Shown in pieces: positions 12,001 to 24,351 of a DNA stretch of 64,000 nt; positions within the stretch are counted from its first letter, which is position 1; the number at the start of each line of letters is the position of its first letter. Both the position numbers and the translations under genes were made by a program. Source of the DNA: Bolinopsis microptera (lineage: Eukaryota; Ctenophora; Tentaculata; Lobata; Bolinopsidae); the NCBI RefSeq assembly GCF_026151205.1, contig NC_087073.1, positions 21,418,837 through 21,482,836 on the forward strand, read 5' to 3'. The notes beneath the pieces were generated by a model, which saw only the letters and a list, made by a program, of their open reading frames with translations, had not been told where the DNA came from and did no database searches.

Positions 12001-13780
12001 CGCGGCAACCAGGTGGGGGGGTTAACCGTTCAGACCAAACAGGAAAAAATGTTTGGAATGAGTCCAAAAAGTAGCTGCTCCTATTATGGGGCTGCATGGT
12101 GTACTGTACAATGTACATGCAGAGTGTGTACAATGTACATGCAGAGTTTGTACAATGTACATGCATAGTGGTCTGGTCTTGACTGAAGTTTTTGTCTAAT
12201 TAATCATTTCTCAGCTTCATTGTAACTTGATCAAAGTTCAGATTTTTATTATTAATATATAGAATCGTATTGTTAATCTATTTTGAATCTGATATATCGA
12301 CTATATTACACCCGGTTAAGATCTCTGATCTGAGTTGCCACTATAACTAGCAACTATTTTTATACTCATTATGTAAGAACTATTAAAAGCCGAATATCTA
12401 GTAAATAACTAAAATGCAGCAGTTAACTTACAACAGTAAGGTGTTAACTGTTAAAAGTTACCACATGTCATGATCATATGATATCTGAGGCGGTGCGAAA
12501 GAAAAAAACTTGCTAAACGCGGCAATCAGACTGGCCAGCAGTCAGCAAGTGTACAATAGTGTTCTGAATGTTATCTATGTCGGGTAAATGAGCTGGATAT
12601 GATATGAGATGTCATTAGTCAACAGTGCAACAACAGAGATACTCAACATCAAATTAGCAATCCTATCGATACCGATCTGTGGCAATTGGCGAGATTTGAA
12701 ACAAAGAAGCAATCGTAATCTCAACCTTACACTCAAAATAATACGGCAAACTAACAGTATTCAACACGATCCAAATCATAATTATAGATTTGCCAGTTAT
12801 TGACTGTATAACTACCTCCATTTATAAGCTCATAAATCAGACAACACATACGAATCAAGAAACTAGTACTCCAACGATAGTGTAGTAAATATCCTAATAT
12901 AATATTTATTTATAAATATTATAATATTCCACGGAAATCACCTGGCTGCACGGTGCAACTTTTTAACCACCAACAACCGCCCGCGCCACTTACCGCCACT
13001 CAGAGAGAGAGCCTGCCACTAACATCGATAACTACCCTAACTAACAATAACTATCAGTGGTGGCAGTCAGTGGCAGTCAGTGACCGGTAAAATCGTCATA
13101 TTCAGCACCGTCTAAGATTGTTTGACCAATTGTGATTAATAATTTATTAATATCTGATTATGTTTTCGGCGCGGCGTGTATACGCTTCAAGTTCAAAGTT
13201 AACCAAAACAACCGTTATGAAACATGAAAAATGCTTGGCGGCGGATACAGCCATAACCATGATGCCGGTACTATGGGTGAAGTGTGAAGAATTATAACAG
13301 TTCCAATTGAAGTTGCTAATTAAGTAATTAACAAACCGAGGCACCAAAATAAAATAGCTGTATAATTTTGTAGCACAACATTATTTGCGCAATCTGTAAA
13401 CTGCAACGGAGCAACTAAGAGTATACAATGACGGCAACTCCCAAATTTACTTGACGAAAATCCGCTATCGTCGTTTAAGTGGCTTTCTTTCTTTGAAAGT
13501 GCAGTGATTTCTTTTTAAAAGTCAACTAATTCGTGGAAGTTGCAGCACCGAGACTTTCTGCTACCATGCTGATTAGATGACCAAGTTACAAGCTGAGTGA
13601 AGAAGAATTACAAAATTTTACTCCGAAAAAATTGTAACTGGTACCAATAGAAACGCACGTCGCACAGTTCTTGAGATATCATTTCACACTGCACGTCGAC
13701 CATGTTAGACGCCAACAAATACGGAACACAGTCAGAAACAGACAAGTTCAACGAGAGGCATTGACAGACGGAGACAAACA
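9072..13780. other. Long AT-rich region, no supported gene
   Basis: About 4.7 kb with no ORF or exon I can support. It contains a 25-bp G-run at 9854-9878, a tandem TAATGAGTAT/ATGAACGGA motif near 11815-11855, and the 21-bp repeat at 12103-12164. Open frames of 60-110 codons here lack any motif. Confidence 0.5.
12103..12164. repeat. About 21-bp tandem repeat with palindromic core
   Basis: Three copies of TGTACAATGTACATGCAGAG. ATGTACAT in the unit is a perfect palindrome. Confidence 0.85.
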
Positions 13781-13957
13781 GAGACATATAGACTATAGAG
13801 ACATATAGACTATAGAGACATATAGACTATAGAGACATATAGACTATAGAGACATATAGGCTATAGAGACATGATATAGACTATAGAGACATATAGACTA
13901 TAGAGACATATAGACTATAGAGACATATAGACTATAGAGACATATAGACTATAGAGA
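13781..13957. repeat. 17-bp minisatellite, about ten copies
   Basis: Unit GAGACATATAGACTATA. One copy is interrupted (GACATGATATAGAC) and another has GGCTAT for GACTAT. Confidence 0.93.
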
Positions 13958-16900
13958 CGGACAGTATACACCCATGCCAGATACACACGCATCAAACAAG
14001 GATTCTACGATCGGTGTACTATAAATAGCTCACATCCCATTATCGTCTCCCAACAATGACGCCAAATGATCTGGCCCATTTACAGGGGCCGCCGTTTGAA
14101 AGTGTTTTTTGCGAGGAAGCCTGTATACGTCAGTTAATAATGAAGGGATGACGGGCAAGTATTTGCTGTAAAACGGGTGAGCAGCGACAGTAGTTGCTTG
14201 CGTTACACGTAGAAATGGGAGGATCATTATAGAACAGGTATAGCAGGAACCATAATAGGCAAGTGCAAATACATACGCCCACTGTTTAGCATTAAATACA
14301 TATAACACGCTGGATTAAAATACATATAACTGTCAAATTTAAACCCAAAGAACAAATAACTCCATGCAGATTGCAGGTGTTGAGGCGCCAGCCTACATCA
14401 TTGCTCAACTTTAATACGCTATTAAATGCTATCAAAATGCTAATACGATGTATCCCATTTCCGAAAGAAATTGTATTGACAATCAGATAGTATGCTTTAT
14501 TACTATTAGATAATTGGATTTTGTTTAATTCTGGAATATGCAAATATTTTGAGTTCTAATACGGTTGAAGAAAATCAGAAAAAACATCAGAAACCATCTG
14601 GATTCTGGAAATAACTTTAGTACACATCCGTTTGTTTTCTATAAACTTTACAGCATTGATCGACAGCCACGTTGAAGCTTGGTGGCTACTGTGTAGGTGG
14701 TGGCTACTGTGTAGAAGGGTTGTATTCCACTCCATACGGTTACACCAGGTAATTAATCACGCAGAGGCAAATAATCACACCCTATTGACTGTGTGTGAGC
14801 AAGCAGTGGACACCTCCTAGTGACAAATACAGGCAACTAATCTGCCCATATGGAGCTGGGGGTGACTGTAAAAATGACATGGTGAGTAGAAGATATGAGG
14901 TGGCAGGTCACTACAGGAGGCACAAATAAATTAGTTCCTTCCATTTTAGGCAAATCATGGCAACTTAATATCAGGATGAAATTACCTACAAGAATCAACT
15001 GTGACGCAGAAATAAGTTATAATTGCATCGTAAAAAAACAATATATACCGTATAAGCCGTATGCGTATGGTAAAATATATTTTTTCTGGTTAAATATGGG
15101 CGTTTGAAATTATTGACAAGAAAATCTTCAGGGTTTAAGTTGAACCGAGTGAAACATGGTTTTGCACATTGTCATTGGCTAGAGAAAAATAGCTGTAAAA
15201 GCAGAAATTGCAGGCACGGTGTTCAATTTCAATCTGTTATTGAGTAAGCTCTAACAAGGCTCTAACTATATAATAATGAAATGTAAGGTATAAAGTTATA
15301 GTCTCTGAAGAAAAATAATAATCAAGAGTTTCCAAAATAATGAGTTTGAAGGTAAAAAACGAAAATTAATAGCCGTCTCTCCATCGGAGCATTTGGATTC
15401 ATGATAAGATAAAATTGGGTATAGTATTGCGCAAACTTAACCCAGTATACTGGGTTTTGGTTAGAATATTATGGTTATATATTGGTTAGAATATTATGTT
15501 TTGGTTAGAATATTATGTTACACTACTGCAGTAGTGTAACATAATATTCTAACCAAAACCCACGGGTTTGCTCCTTTTTACGCTTCCCAGTGTACAATTT
15601 AAATCGTAAACCACACGAAAACTAATAAATACCCGACTTGTAGTAGTGCAGGTCCTTGACCACAATTTCTCTCTAATGTTTATAGACTTGATTAAACCGC
15701 AGCCCACAATCCTGTTGGGTGCAATCAGTCGTGTGAGGTGGACTTTGGTCGCAATCAGCATTTTTCAATTATTAGTATTATTTTCAAACAATAGCAATCC
15801 ATACGAATAGCCAAAATGGCACCTACATACGGTTTTAAGTTGCTCAACTATAATTTGATGATCTCGCTAAATGAAGGTCAATGCTTTCATGTGGGTCAAA
15901 TAATAAACTAAGTAGTGACTAGTATGACATTTTATGAAATATTAGAGGAAGCAAAAGACGGAAATTAAGTAATTTACTGACATGATACGCAAGACGAAAC
16001 GGTGATAATCATGTGTTGTCATGGTGATAATCAAACATTCCTGACAATCTATAAGGAGATCAAAAGTCAAGAAATACTTCAAAGTAAAAAATACAAGCCA
16101 CAAAGAGATGTTGTAAATCGTGTCCATGGTATCCATGGTGTCGAGGGCGACCACTGGCGATCATCAGATTCACTAAGATGTACCTTGATTCAATATGTTA
16201 ATCAAAATCGACACATATATATAATATAGACGACACGTCAACTCTAATGAGAGCTCAGAGCATCTCAATTTCATCCCTCCCTGACAAGCATGAAGCATGC
16301 GTAAGATGGCAACATGATGATAACGAGTGACGGTATGACATTATTTCTGATAATGTGTATTATGTTTTGCACGTGATTATATTAAGAGCGGATTGAGTGA
16401 TGATCGAACAAAAATTGTTGAGTCAACTTGAAAAGTCAACAGATAATAACGACTCAGCCACGTGGTATCTTGAACATGCAACTCATCTGATGGTAGCAGG
16501 TTTTGTAGTACTGAAAGTAACCCGATCTTTATCGGAGATATCATGCCAACCTGACCAAATTGTGCTGTTTTTCTGGAAAATGCAGTATTGCTTTGATGAT
16601 CTCCTAGAAAATGAGGGAGCAATTATCCGAGTCAAGCGAGAGAAATATACTGGTTTCAGCAGATTAGTAGGTTATATAGCGTTGGAATTCCACAGACCAG
16701 CACCAATTGTATTGTCACCAATTATATTGTGATATTGTGGTCGAGGTATTGTGATGTGTAATTATCCTCCTAAAGACAAACAAAAGGGAACGCATTACGT
16801 CATCTTCAGACTTTCAGACGCTAAAAATCGCCGATGAACACATTTCATTTCATTCACGAGAGAGCATGATGACATATAGTCTATAAAGCAGAGCAAAGGC

Positions 16901-17572
16901 AGGGCTGTCTTGATAAGATTGCTATGATTTGCTCGTGCAATCTATATTGCATGCTGCATGGCAACCAATCTAGCTTTAATCAAGACAAATATCCCGTAAA
17001 AGTAAAAGGAAAAAGTGGATAACCCCAGTCACGTCCGGTATAATATAATATTATGTACAACTTAAGGTAATCATAAATTCAGCTATGAAATGCATGCCAT
17101 GCAATGATCTCAGATACGTGATACAATAATTGTCTGCAGTAACTTTTAAAAAGTAAATTCTAGTAGTTCTAACACGCTTCGACATTTAAACATACCCAAA
17201 ATATATATTAAAGCCGTTTAAGTGTGACAGTTGTAAGTTGTAAGTATAGGAAATAATAACTTGCATGTATTCAGCTTCAGCCCTAATTTGGATGATAAAA
17301 TAATTGAATGATCGGAGTTTAGAGTAAAAACAAGCAATGTTGAAGAAACGGAAATTATCAACAATAGAAAAAAACTGATTATAAAACAAATCTATAATAA
17401 AACGTGCCATAATCACGATAATGAATATGATATCTGAATGATGAAATTATACCAATTAAATGCAATCGAGTTAGGTCTACAGACTTGTAAAATGCGAGAG
17501 AAATTGATGCAGTTTTAAATTATCAGTATAAATGTTCCTCAAATTTCGATGAATTTTAAAATATCGTAAGAA
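13958..17572. other. AT-rich region between minisatellite and SPO11, no gene
   Basis: No supported gene. It holds the palindrome at 15498-15559 and a local duplication GTGGCTACTGTGTAG at about 14680-14715. Frames at 14030-14308 (-) and 16397-16732 (+) have neither a family motif nor splice context. Confidence 0.5.
15498..15559. repeat. Perfect 62-bp palindrome
   Basis: Two perfect 31-bp arms meet at CTG|CAG (between 15528 and 15529). The arm starts GTTTTGGTTAGAATATTATG. Two more direct copies of TTGGTTAGAATATTATG lie just upstream (15455-15500). The full structure could extrude as a long hairpin. Confidence 0.97.
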
Positions 17573-18630
17573 TCAACATTCATGAAAACGATCATCGAAA
17601 TATTTCTTTTTCAATATTTTGTTAACAACAAACTCTTTCATATCGTCGATGGACTCAAGTTCAAGTTTGACACGATGCCTTTTCATTTGTGCCACTTCGT
17701 TGTAATACCGCTGCCTCTGATTGACAAAGGGCTGTGATAACAGAGAGTCACATACCTGTGTGTCCTTCTTGCCAAACTTTTTAAAATGCTTAGCATCTGC
17801 ATCCTTCACATCAAACCAATGCAGCCCAAGCCACTGAATATTTGAAGTGTATTGGATTCCTTCTCGTCCCATCCTAGTACTTCCAAACCGATAAGTTAAC
17901 AGGATTTGCAGACCATGTGGATTGTAATCAAACAATCCCAGCACAGGAAGTTTGAAATCCTGTTCACATCGTGACACAACCTCCCTCACAGCTAGACCCG
18001 GGTAACCCCGACCTGTTATTAAAATACAGGGCACCTGGTTCCAGATAACTTTGTCACATAGTGTCTTGAAAACAGCATCCTTCTCCACAACCAGCACGTA
18101 CCTAGCTCCTAGAGACTCTAACTTTACGTTTGACATGTCCCCGGGGAGCTCGTAACCAGAGTTACCTAACAGCAAACAGTCTATTTCTTCTGATCCTTGT
18201 TTCACTTTCACTGCGCCCGCTATGCTCCCTTTGGGCGCAGCGGAGAGGCCGAGTGCGCGCCGTGGCACATCCAGGATGCGCAGTACATCCTCAAAACACC
18301 TGTTAAAGTCGTTCTGGCTGGTGAAGGTGGAACTGAGAGTGTAATAAGCATCACGCTGTGTAACACACCCTCCCTCCGACACTAACTTGTAAACTAAAGA
18401 CAGAACCTGAACCACTTTGAGAACTTCAGAGTAGAGGCTCCCTGCCGGCCAAACATCTCAATCTCTGTGGTTGCTGTTCCCAGCTGTATACTAGCTGCAT
18501 CTCGTTGAACGTTGGAGCGAGATTTTGATAAGATGGTGTATTTAGGAGTCTCGTTACGTGAGAGCGAACGAGCAATGTCTGATATGATTGACTCTATCTT
18601 TTGGAGAATGATTTGCCTGTCAGTTGACAT
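17573..18630 (-). CDS. SPO11: SPO11-like meiotic DNA cleavage protein, intronless, one frameshift
   Basis: SPO11 is the topoisomerase VI subunit A relative that makes meiotic double-strand breaks by tyrosine transesterification. Two frames, 18396-18630 and 17573-18415, together encode about 350 residues, close to family size. The winged-helix part has VTQRDAYYTLSS with the expected catalytic Tyr in RDxYYT. The Toprim part has LVVEKDAVFKTL (acidic Glu), ILITGRGYPGLAVREVVSRC and LGLFDYNPHGLQILLTYRFG. The usual DxD reads D-Y-N, so the second Asp is Asn. The frame changes within about 18403-18425: LKFSK and VVQVLSLVYKLV join only if one base is added. This could be a real lesion or an assembly error. 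The gene has no intron although its neighbours do, suggesting a retrocopy. The N-terminal ATG at 18630 is the only early start. Confidence 0.88.
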
Positions 18631-19239
18631 GATGATACTAGATGGTGATGATGTGATTACATATACCTACGATATTCATCATTAATTTACAGCAAGATCT
18701 CGTGAATTATAGGGTTTCATAAGCATCTTAGCATCAGTTATACAAATTGTGATTTGTGATACATACAAATTGTGATACTCAAATTTAAAGCGTACACGTA
18801 TTAATTTGCATTAAAAAGCCAATGCAATGTTTGATCATATTGGATTGAAAAGTTGCTTCAACGCACATTTGAATTGGAGATCAGTGAATGTGACTCATGT
18901 ATGCTCTAATTTGAATAGTTCTTGTGTCTATTATTAGGATCGTTCTTTTGCAAAGAAGAATTCGTCAAAAAATAGCAGAAAACACGAAGAAAATTGCTTC
19001 AAATTATATTCAAATTTACTAACTATGACGATACAACGTATGTCAGAATTCGGAAAACATGACGGTATTTCAAATGCAATGTTCGCTTTTTAAAAAGATA
19101 TCAAAAATTCCACACGTACAATGTAAACAGGTAACACACAAAAAATAATCAACACAATACCAAGAAACCAAAAATTAAGCTCACAAAAATGCCAGCTCAG
19201 CTTCCAAAATAGTTACCCGAAACATATTATTCTCAGTTT

Positions 19240-19493
19240 TCAGTAGTTTCCAGGACGCGGACTGAAAATAACATTTCTGGGGTCGCCGATACTAACTCGA
19301 CCTGCATTCTTCAGGGTCCCTAAATAAAATATAAATAGTTACGTAATCGTCATGTAGCTTGATAATGTCAGTAAGAATTTAAGGAAATTATTAGTAAGTG
19401 GGCGGCAGTTATTAACGACACGCCTTTTGGTTGTGTTCAATAAATTACCAAATTTGACTCTGTTAAATTTCACGCCCACTTTCAAATCCCGTG
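19240..19493 (-). CDS. Candidate last two exons of an unrecognised small gene
   Basis: Exon 19449-19493 (between TATTAG and GTAATT) reads RDLKVGVKFNRVKF. It joins in phase to exon 19240-19319 (acceptor TTTATTTAG), which reads TLKNAGRVSIGDPRNVIF, then SPRPGNY and a stop. The two splice sites and phases agree and the composition is protein-like, but no upstream exon could be fixed and the family is unknown. A chance match is possible. Confidence 0.25.
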
Positions 19494-20328
19494 CTAATAT
19501 TAAAATATAAGATCTTCATATTATGTCTACTGAATTCTTATATAATATCCATATATGACTATAAGACCGCCAGCAATCCAAAATCAATAATTTATTTCTA
19601 TCGTCACATTTGAGGTAACTATAATTGCCAATGCCCCAGAGCTGGTAGCCCTAGATAAGCGTAGATTCTGTATAATCTATACATGATATGAGTGTCTATC
19701 TACAATATGAGTAAGAGGAAACATGCACAAAGCGTTATACCGAATACTATCATATCACTGTATATTATATATTCATAACCGTCAAAATCAGATCAAATCT
19801 TGTGCTTTAAACTGACAGTATCTCTACCGTAAAGTTATCAATTCGCACAGTTGCTGCACTTTAGCTCAGCTTTATATTAAACAAACGTGATCCGCGCTTT
19901 TGTTTTACATTCCGGCTGCATTATATTGGTAAATAGCTTAAGTTTGCGTGGCCTTTTATAATCATGATTTCATTTACATTTGATTTAGTTTGAAGATTGG
20001 TGACCCCGTGTTTCTTTGTCTTAAATATCAAGCCAGCAATTCGACAAAGTATTATCAATTCAATAATACTATTCTATTGTAGATACCCTTTGTTCTGATA
20101 AAATATCGAGTTTACAGCGACAATGCAATTCTACATCAGCACAACTTTTACTTATCATTTTCCAAACCAAGTATAACTTCCTGACCAGTTCACAATATTT
20201 CTAACATAAAATGTACGTCATCTATTATGCAATGTGGGGCCAAGCACCATTATTCGTATTCGTACATGTATAGAAATTATAACTATTACAATCTAGTAAA
20301 CATAAGCGAATAATACAGGTATATTTTG
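19494..20328. other. AT-rich stretch, nothing supported
   Basis: No exon with good splice borders was found. A minus-strand open stretch around 19530-19660 (GYQLWGIGNYSYLK) is noted but unsupported. Confidence 0.4.
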
Positions 20329-21858
20329 CAGTTGGTAGCCTCAGTTGGTAGCCTCAGTTCACAGTGGGCCACCATGCTATAATAGAGGAAAAATTGAGTT
20401 CTTTTAAAAGTAATTAAGTAAGTTTTGTATTGCAGTAGAAAATCTTGGCTATTAGATGCAAAAAACCATAATTGAATTGATTAAATGGCTTTCGCGCAGC
20501 GCGTCGGCGATTTTACGAAATTTTTTGACTGCCAATTTTTTCACTTTTGGCAGTCAAAATTGGCATAACCCATCATTTTATTTCTAAAATTGGCTTAAAA
20601 CACCGTATATTGACTCCTAATTAAGGTGAAAGTACTCTCTTTGATTCAATTCAAGCAAAAAACCATGTAATCATATCATTTAAGCTGAATTTTTGGCACG
20701 CACTCAATTTTAGGCCTCATTTTTGACTAATTTTTGCTTAAATTTGGCCAAAAAAAGTTTAGATGCCTCAGGTTGCCCCACTAATGCATGGTACCATCTG
20801 AAAGCTCAGAAGATTCTCTAAACAATGGTATAAGAACTGTTCTGGGGTTTTTTGGGTCTTTTTCAGAAAAAAATTCCAAAGTTGAAAAAAGGCCCAAATT
20901 TGATGGAATTTAGACTTACCTTGCAGATTTGAAAAAATTATTTTTTCTCAAACAAACCCCATTTTGAACATCTTTCTTGGCTCTCAATGTCGTGGCCTGG
21001 TGCCATGAGGTTATGGGGTACTAAAAAGTGGTCTGTTTTGGAAATATCATCAAAAAATGCTATTTTTCTGGAATTTTACTGGTATTTTCTGACAATTTCA
21101 GAAATTTCTGGCATTCGCGCCCAATTTTCTGGTTTCAATTTGACATAACTTTGGCTACGATCAATATTTTTTCATAATTCAAAAACTAAAATGATCAATA
21201 GCCTCAGGACTATCAATTTAAAAACATTCTAAACACATTCAACGATTATCTTTAGCAAAAACTCGAATTGGATGCCTCTAGACCTACATTTCAGCCATGA
21301 AAAATTTCTATGGAATGAGCCAAAAAAATTTTTCTGTGACTTATAAAGGACCAAAATTTGTTTAAAAATCAATATTCAACTGATTTGAAGTAAAAAATAA
21401 TGTTTGAAATGATCTAAATTGATCACTGATGGTCTATTATAGTATGACCCCCTATTCTGGCCCACTGTGCAGTTGGTAGCCTCAGTTGGTAGCCACAGTT
21501 GGTAGCCTCAGTTGGTAGCCTCAGTTGGTAGCCTCAGTTGGTAGCCTCAGTTGGTAGCCTCAGTTGGTAGCCTCAGTTGGTAGCCTCAGTTGGTAGCCTC
21601 AGTTGGTAGCCTCAGTTGGTAGCCTCAGTTGGTAGCCTCAGTTGGTAGCCTCAGTTGGTAGCCTCAGTTGGTAGCCTCAGTTGGTAGCCTCACTTGGTAG
21701 CCTCACTTGGTAGCCTCAGTTGGTAGCCTCAGTTGGTAGCCTCAGTTGGTAGCCTCAGTTGGTAGCCTCAGTCGGTAGCCTCAGTTGGTAGCCTCAGTTG
21801 GTAGCCTCAGTTGGTAGCCTCAGTTGGTAGCCTCAGTTGGTAGCCTCAGTTGGTAGCC
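20329..21858. repeat. 13-bp minisatellite CAGTTGGTAGCCT, split by an insertion
   Basis: Two and a half copies lie at 20329-20359 and about thirty at 21470-21858, all of CAGTTGGTAGCCT with a few point variants (GCCACAG, CACTTGG, CAGTCGG). The two blocks were one array before the transposon at 20360-21469 inserted. Confidence 0.95.
20360..21469. mobile_element. Non-autonomous TIR DNA transposon inside the minisatellite
   Basis: The 1,110-bp insert begins CACAGTGGGCCA and ends with the exact reverse complement of CACAGTGGGCC. A second matching block, CATNCTATAATAGA, lies a little further in at both ends. CAGTT (20355-20359 and 21470-21474) is a possible 5-bp target duplication; the array sequence resumes in register after it. 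The interior is AT-rich with stretches like TTTTCTGGAATTTTACTGG and no long ORF. The superfamily is not determined. Confidence 0.85.
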
Positions 21859-23300
21859 GCATATACAGTGACAGAGCCGGAGTCTTTATATAGTTTATAC
21901 TCCTATAACTATTCGCCTATATACAAGACGGTCTAGTGACTAGTGTGACTAATGGTATGTTAATACCCTGGACAAGTGCTCCGCCATAGGAATTAACTGT
22001 TCTCATAATTGTAGCATCAGACTGGTCCATATCTTATCAGGGTATTTAGATATTGGCAGTTTGGAGATATTCCTAGGATATGTTGTATTATTTATTCAGA
22101 AGAAGCTCACAAGAGAATCAATCTAGGTACAACCACTAACCATCAATCAGTTGTTTCACAGATTAAAATAGTGGTGACAAGTAACACCTGATAAAGTCTG
22201 ACCTCCCGGAGACACAACGGTTTGTCGGCAAAATGAGGCCAGACCACCGACCACGTGACCAGCAATTAAATGTAATAGCTCTGTGAGCCCCTAACAAAGC
22301 AGGTATGAGGCAATGTGGGAGAGCGAGGATGTGTGTGGTGCAGGGTACACTGTACATGTGCACACAATGCCACACACAGTCTGTACCTGATGTAACGCAC
22401 ACTTACACTGTACATGTGCACACAATGCCACACACAGTCTGTACCTGATGTAACGCATGATTGAGCGTCCCTCAGCTCCTTGTGTTTCTATTGTGATGTT
22501 TTACATATTTTACATGACACGTGACATGCAATCTTGTGACATAATGACATATATATGATTTTGACATACATGTATATTGTAGTATCTGTATCCTTAATAA
22601 CTTCAAATTGTAAAAACTGCAGAGAAGCGGATGTAGATAAATGGTAATTAGACTGCATAATCAGAGCTAACGAGAGTTCCAGATGTAAGTAAGAGCCTGA
22701 TTATTCCTGACATGAGCTGTGATAGCAAGATGTTAAATACTGTGGCTTTACTTAGATGGGGACTAGGTCTGAGACCAGAACGCAAGGGTATATGGTTATT
22801 AGCCTAAGATTAATATGCATGAATATTGAATAAGACATGTTCACTGTGTACAAGGTTACGATTCAAACAGGCTCAGTTCAGGATTAATGATTTAAATATA
22901 AGCTCATAATAATGATTATTATAATAATGACGATAAATACGATATTTTATAACCATCACATTGTATTACCATGACAATAACTAGGGCGAATCTGCTGATC
23001 TACATGCCGTGCCCATAATAATACAAACCCATACAATAGACGTGTTATATCATTTATCGTGTGGTGTAATTTACTGGATTATTACTCTTTAGTAAAGTAA
23101 TAAATTTAGTAAAGCAATAAATCTTCCCTCAAGAAATATGTACATAACCTGGTGCTGAGTAATTAGTATACAGTATGTAATGTTACAGAGGGCACAAGTT
23201 ACCGGAGAGTGAAGCAGCAAGTTGCTGGGGTGTACTTTAACCAGTACTGCCCGAGTAAACGCAGCAATATACAGGAAAAGATGCATTATATATGTGGTGG
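21859..23300. other. Intergenic region with a 58-bp duplication
   Basis: No gene found. A 58-bp unit (TGTACATGTGCACACAATGC onward to TGATGTAACGCA) occurs twice in tandem at about 22346-22461. Confidence 0.55.
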
Positions 23301-24351
23301 GAGTGCACTGTGGTAGTGCACTGTGGGAGTGCACTGTGGGAGTGCACTGTGGGAGTGCACAGTGTACTGTGGGAGTGCACTGTGGGAGTGCACTGTGACA
23401 GTGCACTGTAGGAGTGCACTGTGACAGTGCACTGTGGGAGTGCACTGTGGGAGAGCACTGTGGGAGTGCACTGTGGGAGTGCACTGTGGGAGTGCACTGT
23501 GGGAGAGCACTGTGGGAGTGTACTGTGGGAGTGCACTGTGGGAGTGCACTGTGGGAGTGCACTGTGGGAGTGCACTGTGGGAGTGCACTGTGGGAGTGCA
23601 CTGTGCCTGTGGGAGTGCACTGTGGGAGTGCACTGTGGGAGTGCACTGTGGGAGTGCACTGTGGAGTGCACTGTGGGAGTGCACTGTGGGAGTGCACTGT
23701 GGAGTGCACTGTGGAGTGCACTGTGGGAGTGCACTGTGGGAGTGCACTGTGGGAGTGCACTGTGGGAGTGCACTGTGGGAGTGCACTGTGGGAGTGCACT
23801 GTGGGAGTGCACTGTGGGAGTGCACTGTGGGAGTGCACTGTGGGAGTGCACTGTGGGAGTGCACTGTGGGAGTGCACTGTGGGAGTGCACTGTGGGAGTG
23901 CACTGTGGAGTGCACTGTGGGAGTGCACTGTGACAGTGCACTGTGGGAGTGCACTGTGGGAGAGCACTGTGGGAGTGCACTGTGGGAGTGCACTGTGGGA
24001 GTGCACTGTGGGAGAGCACTGTGGGAGTGCACTGTGGGAGTGCACTGTGGGAGTGCACCGTGGGAGTGCACTGTGGGAGAGCACTGTGGGAGTGCACTGT
24101 GGGAGTGCACTGTGGGAGAGCACTGTGGGAGTGCACTGTGGGAGTGCACTGTGGGAGTGCACTGTGGGAGTGCACTGTGGGAGTGCACAGTGTACTGTGG
24201 GAGTGCACTGTGGGAGTGCACTGTGACAGTGCACTGTGGGAGTGCACTGTGACAGTGCACTGTGGGAGTGCACTGTGGGAGAGCACTGTGGGAGTGCACT
24301 GTGGGAGTGCACTGTGGGAGTGCACTGTGGGAGTGCACCGTGGGAGTGCAG
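23301..24351. repeat. 13-bp minisatellite GTGGGAGTGCACT, about 80 copies
   Basis: Variants include GTGGGAGAGCACT, GTGACAGTGCACT and a 12-bp GTGGAGTGCACT. AGTGCACT in the unit is palindromic. The unit has no stop codon in most frames, so frames on both strands stay open for 140-400 codons; these are artefacts, not genes. A variant-rich block near 23344-23510 recurs near 24172-24340 at a spacing of 828 bp, indicating a higher-order duplication. Confidence 0.97.

Noticed and set aside
20329-21858. CRISPR-like array of regularly spaced repeats
   Set aside because: Head-to-tail units without spacers in a eukaryotic sequence; a minisatellite.
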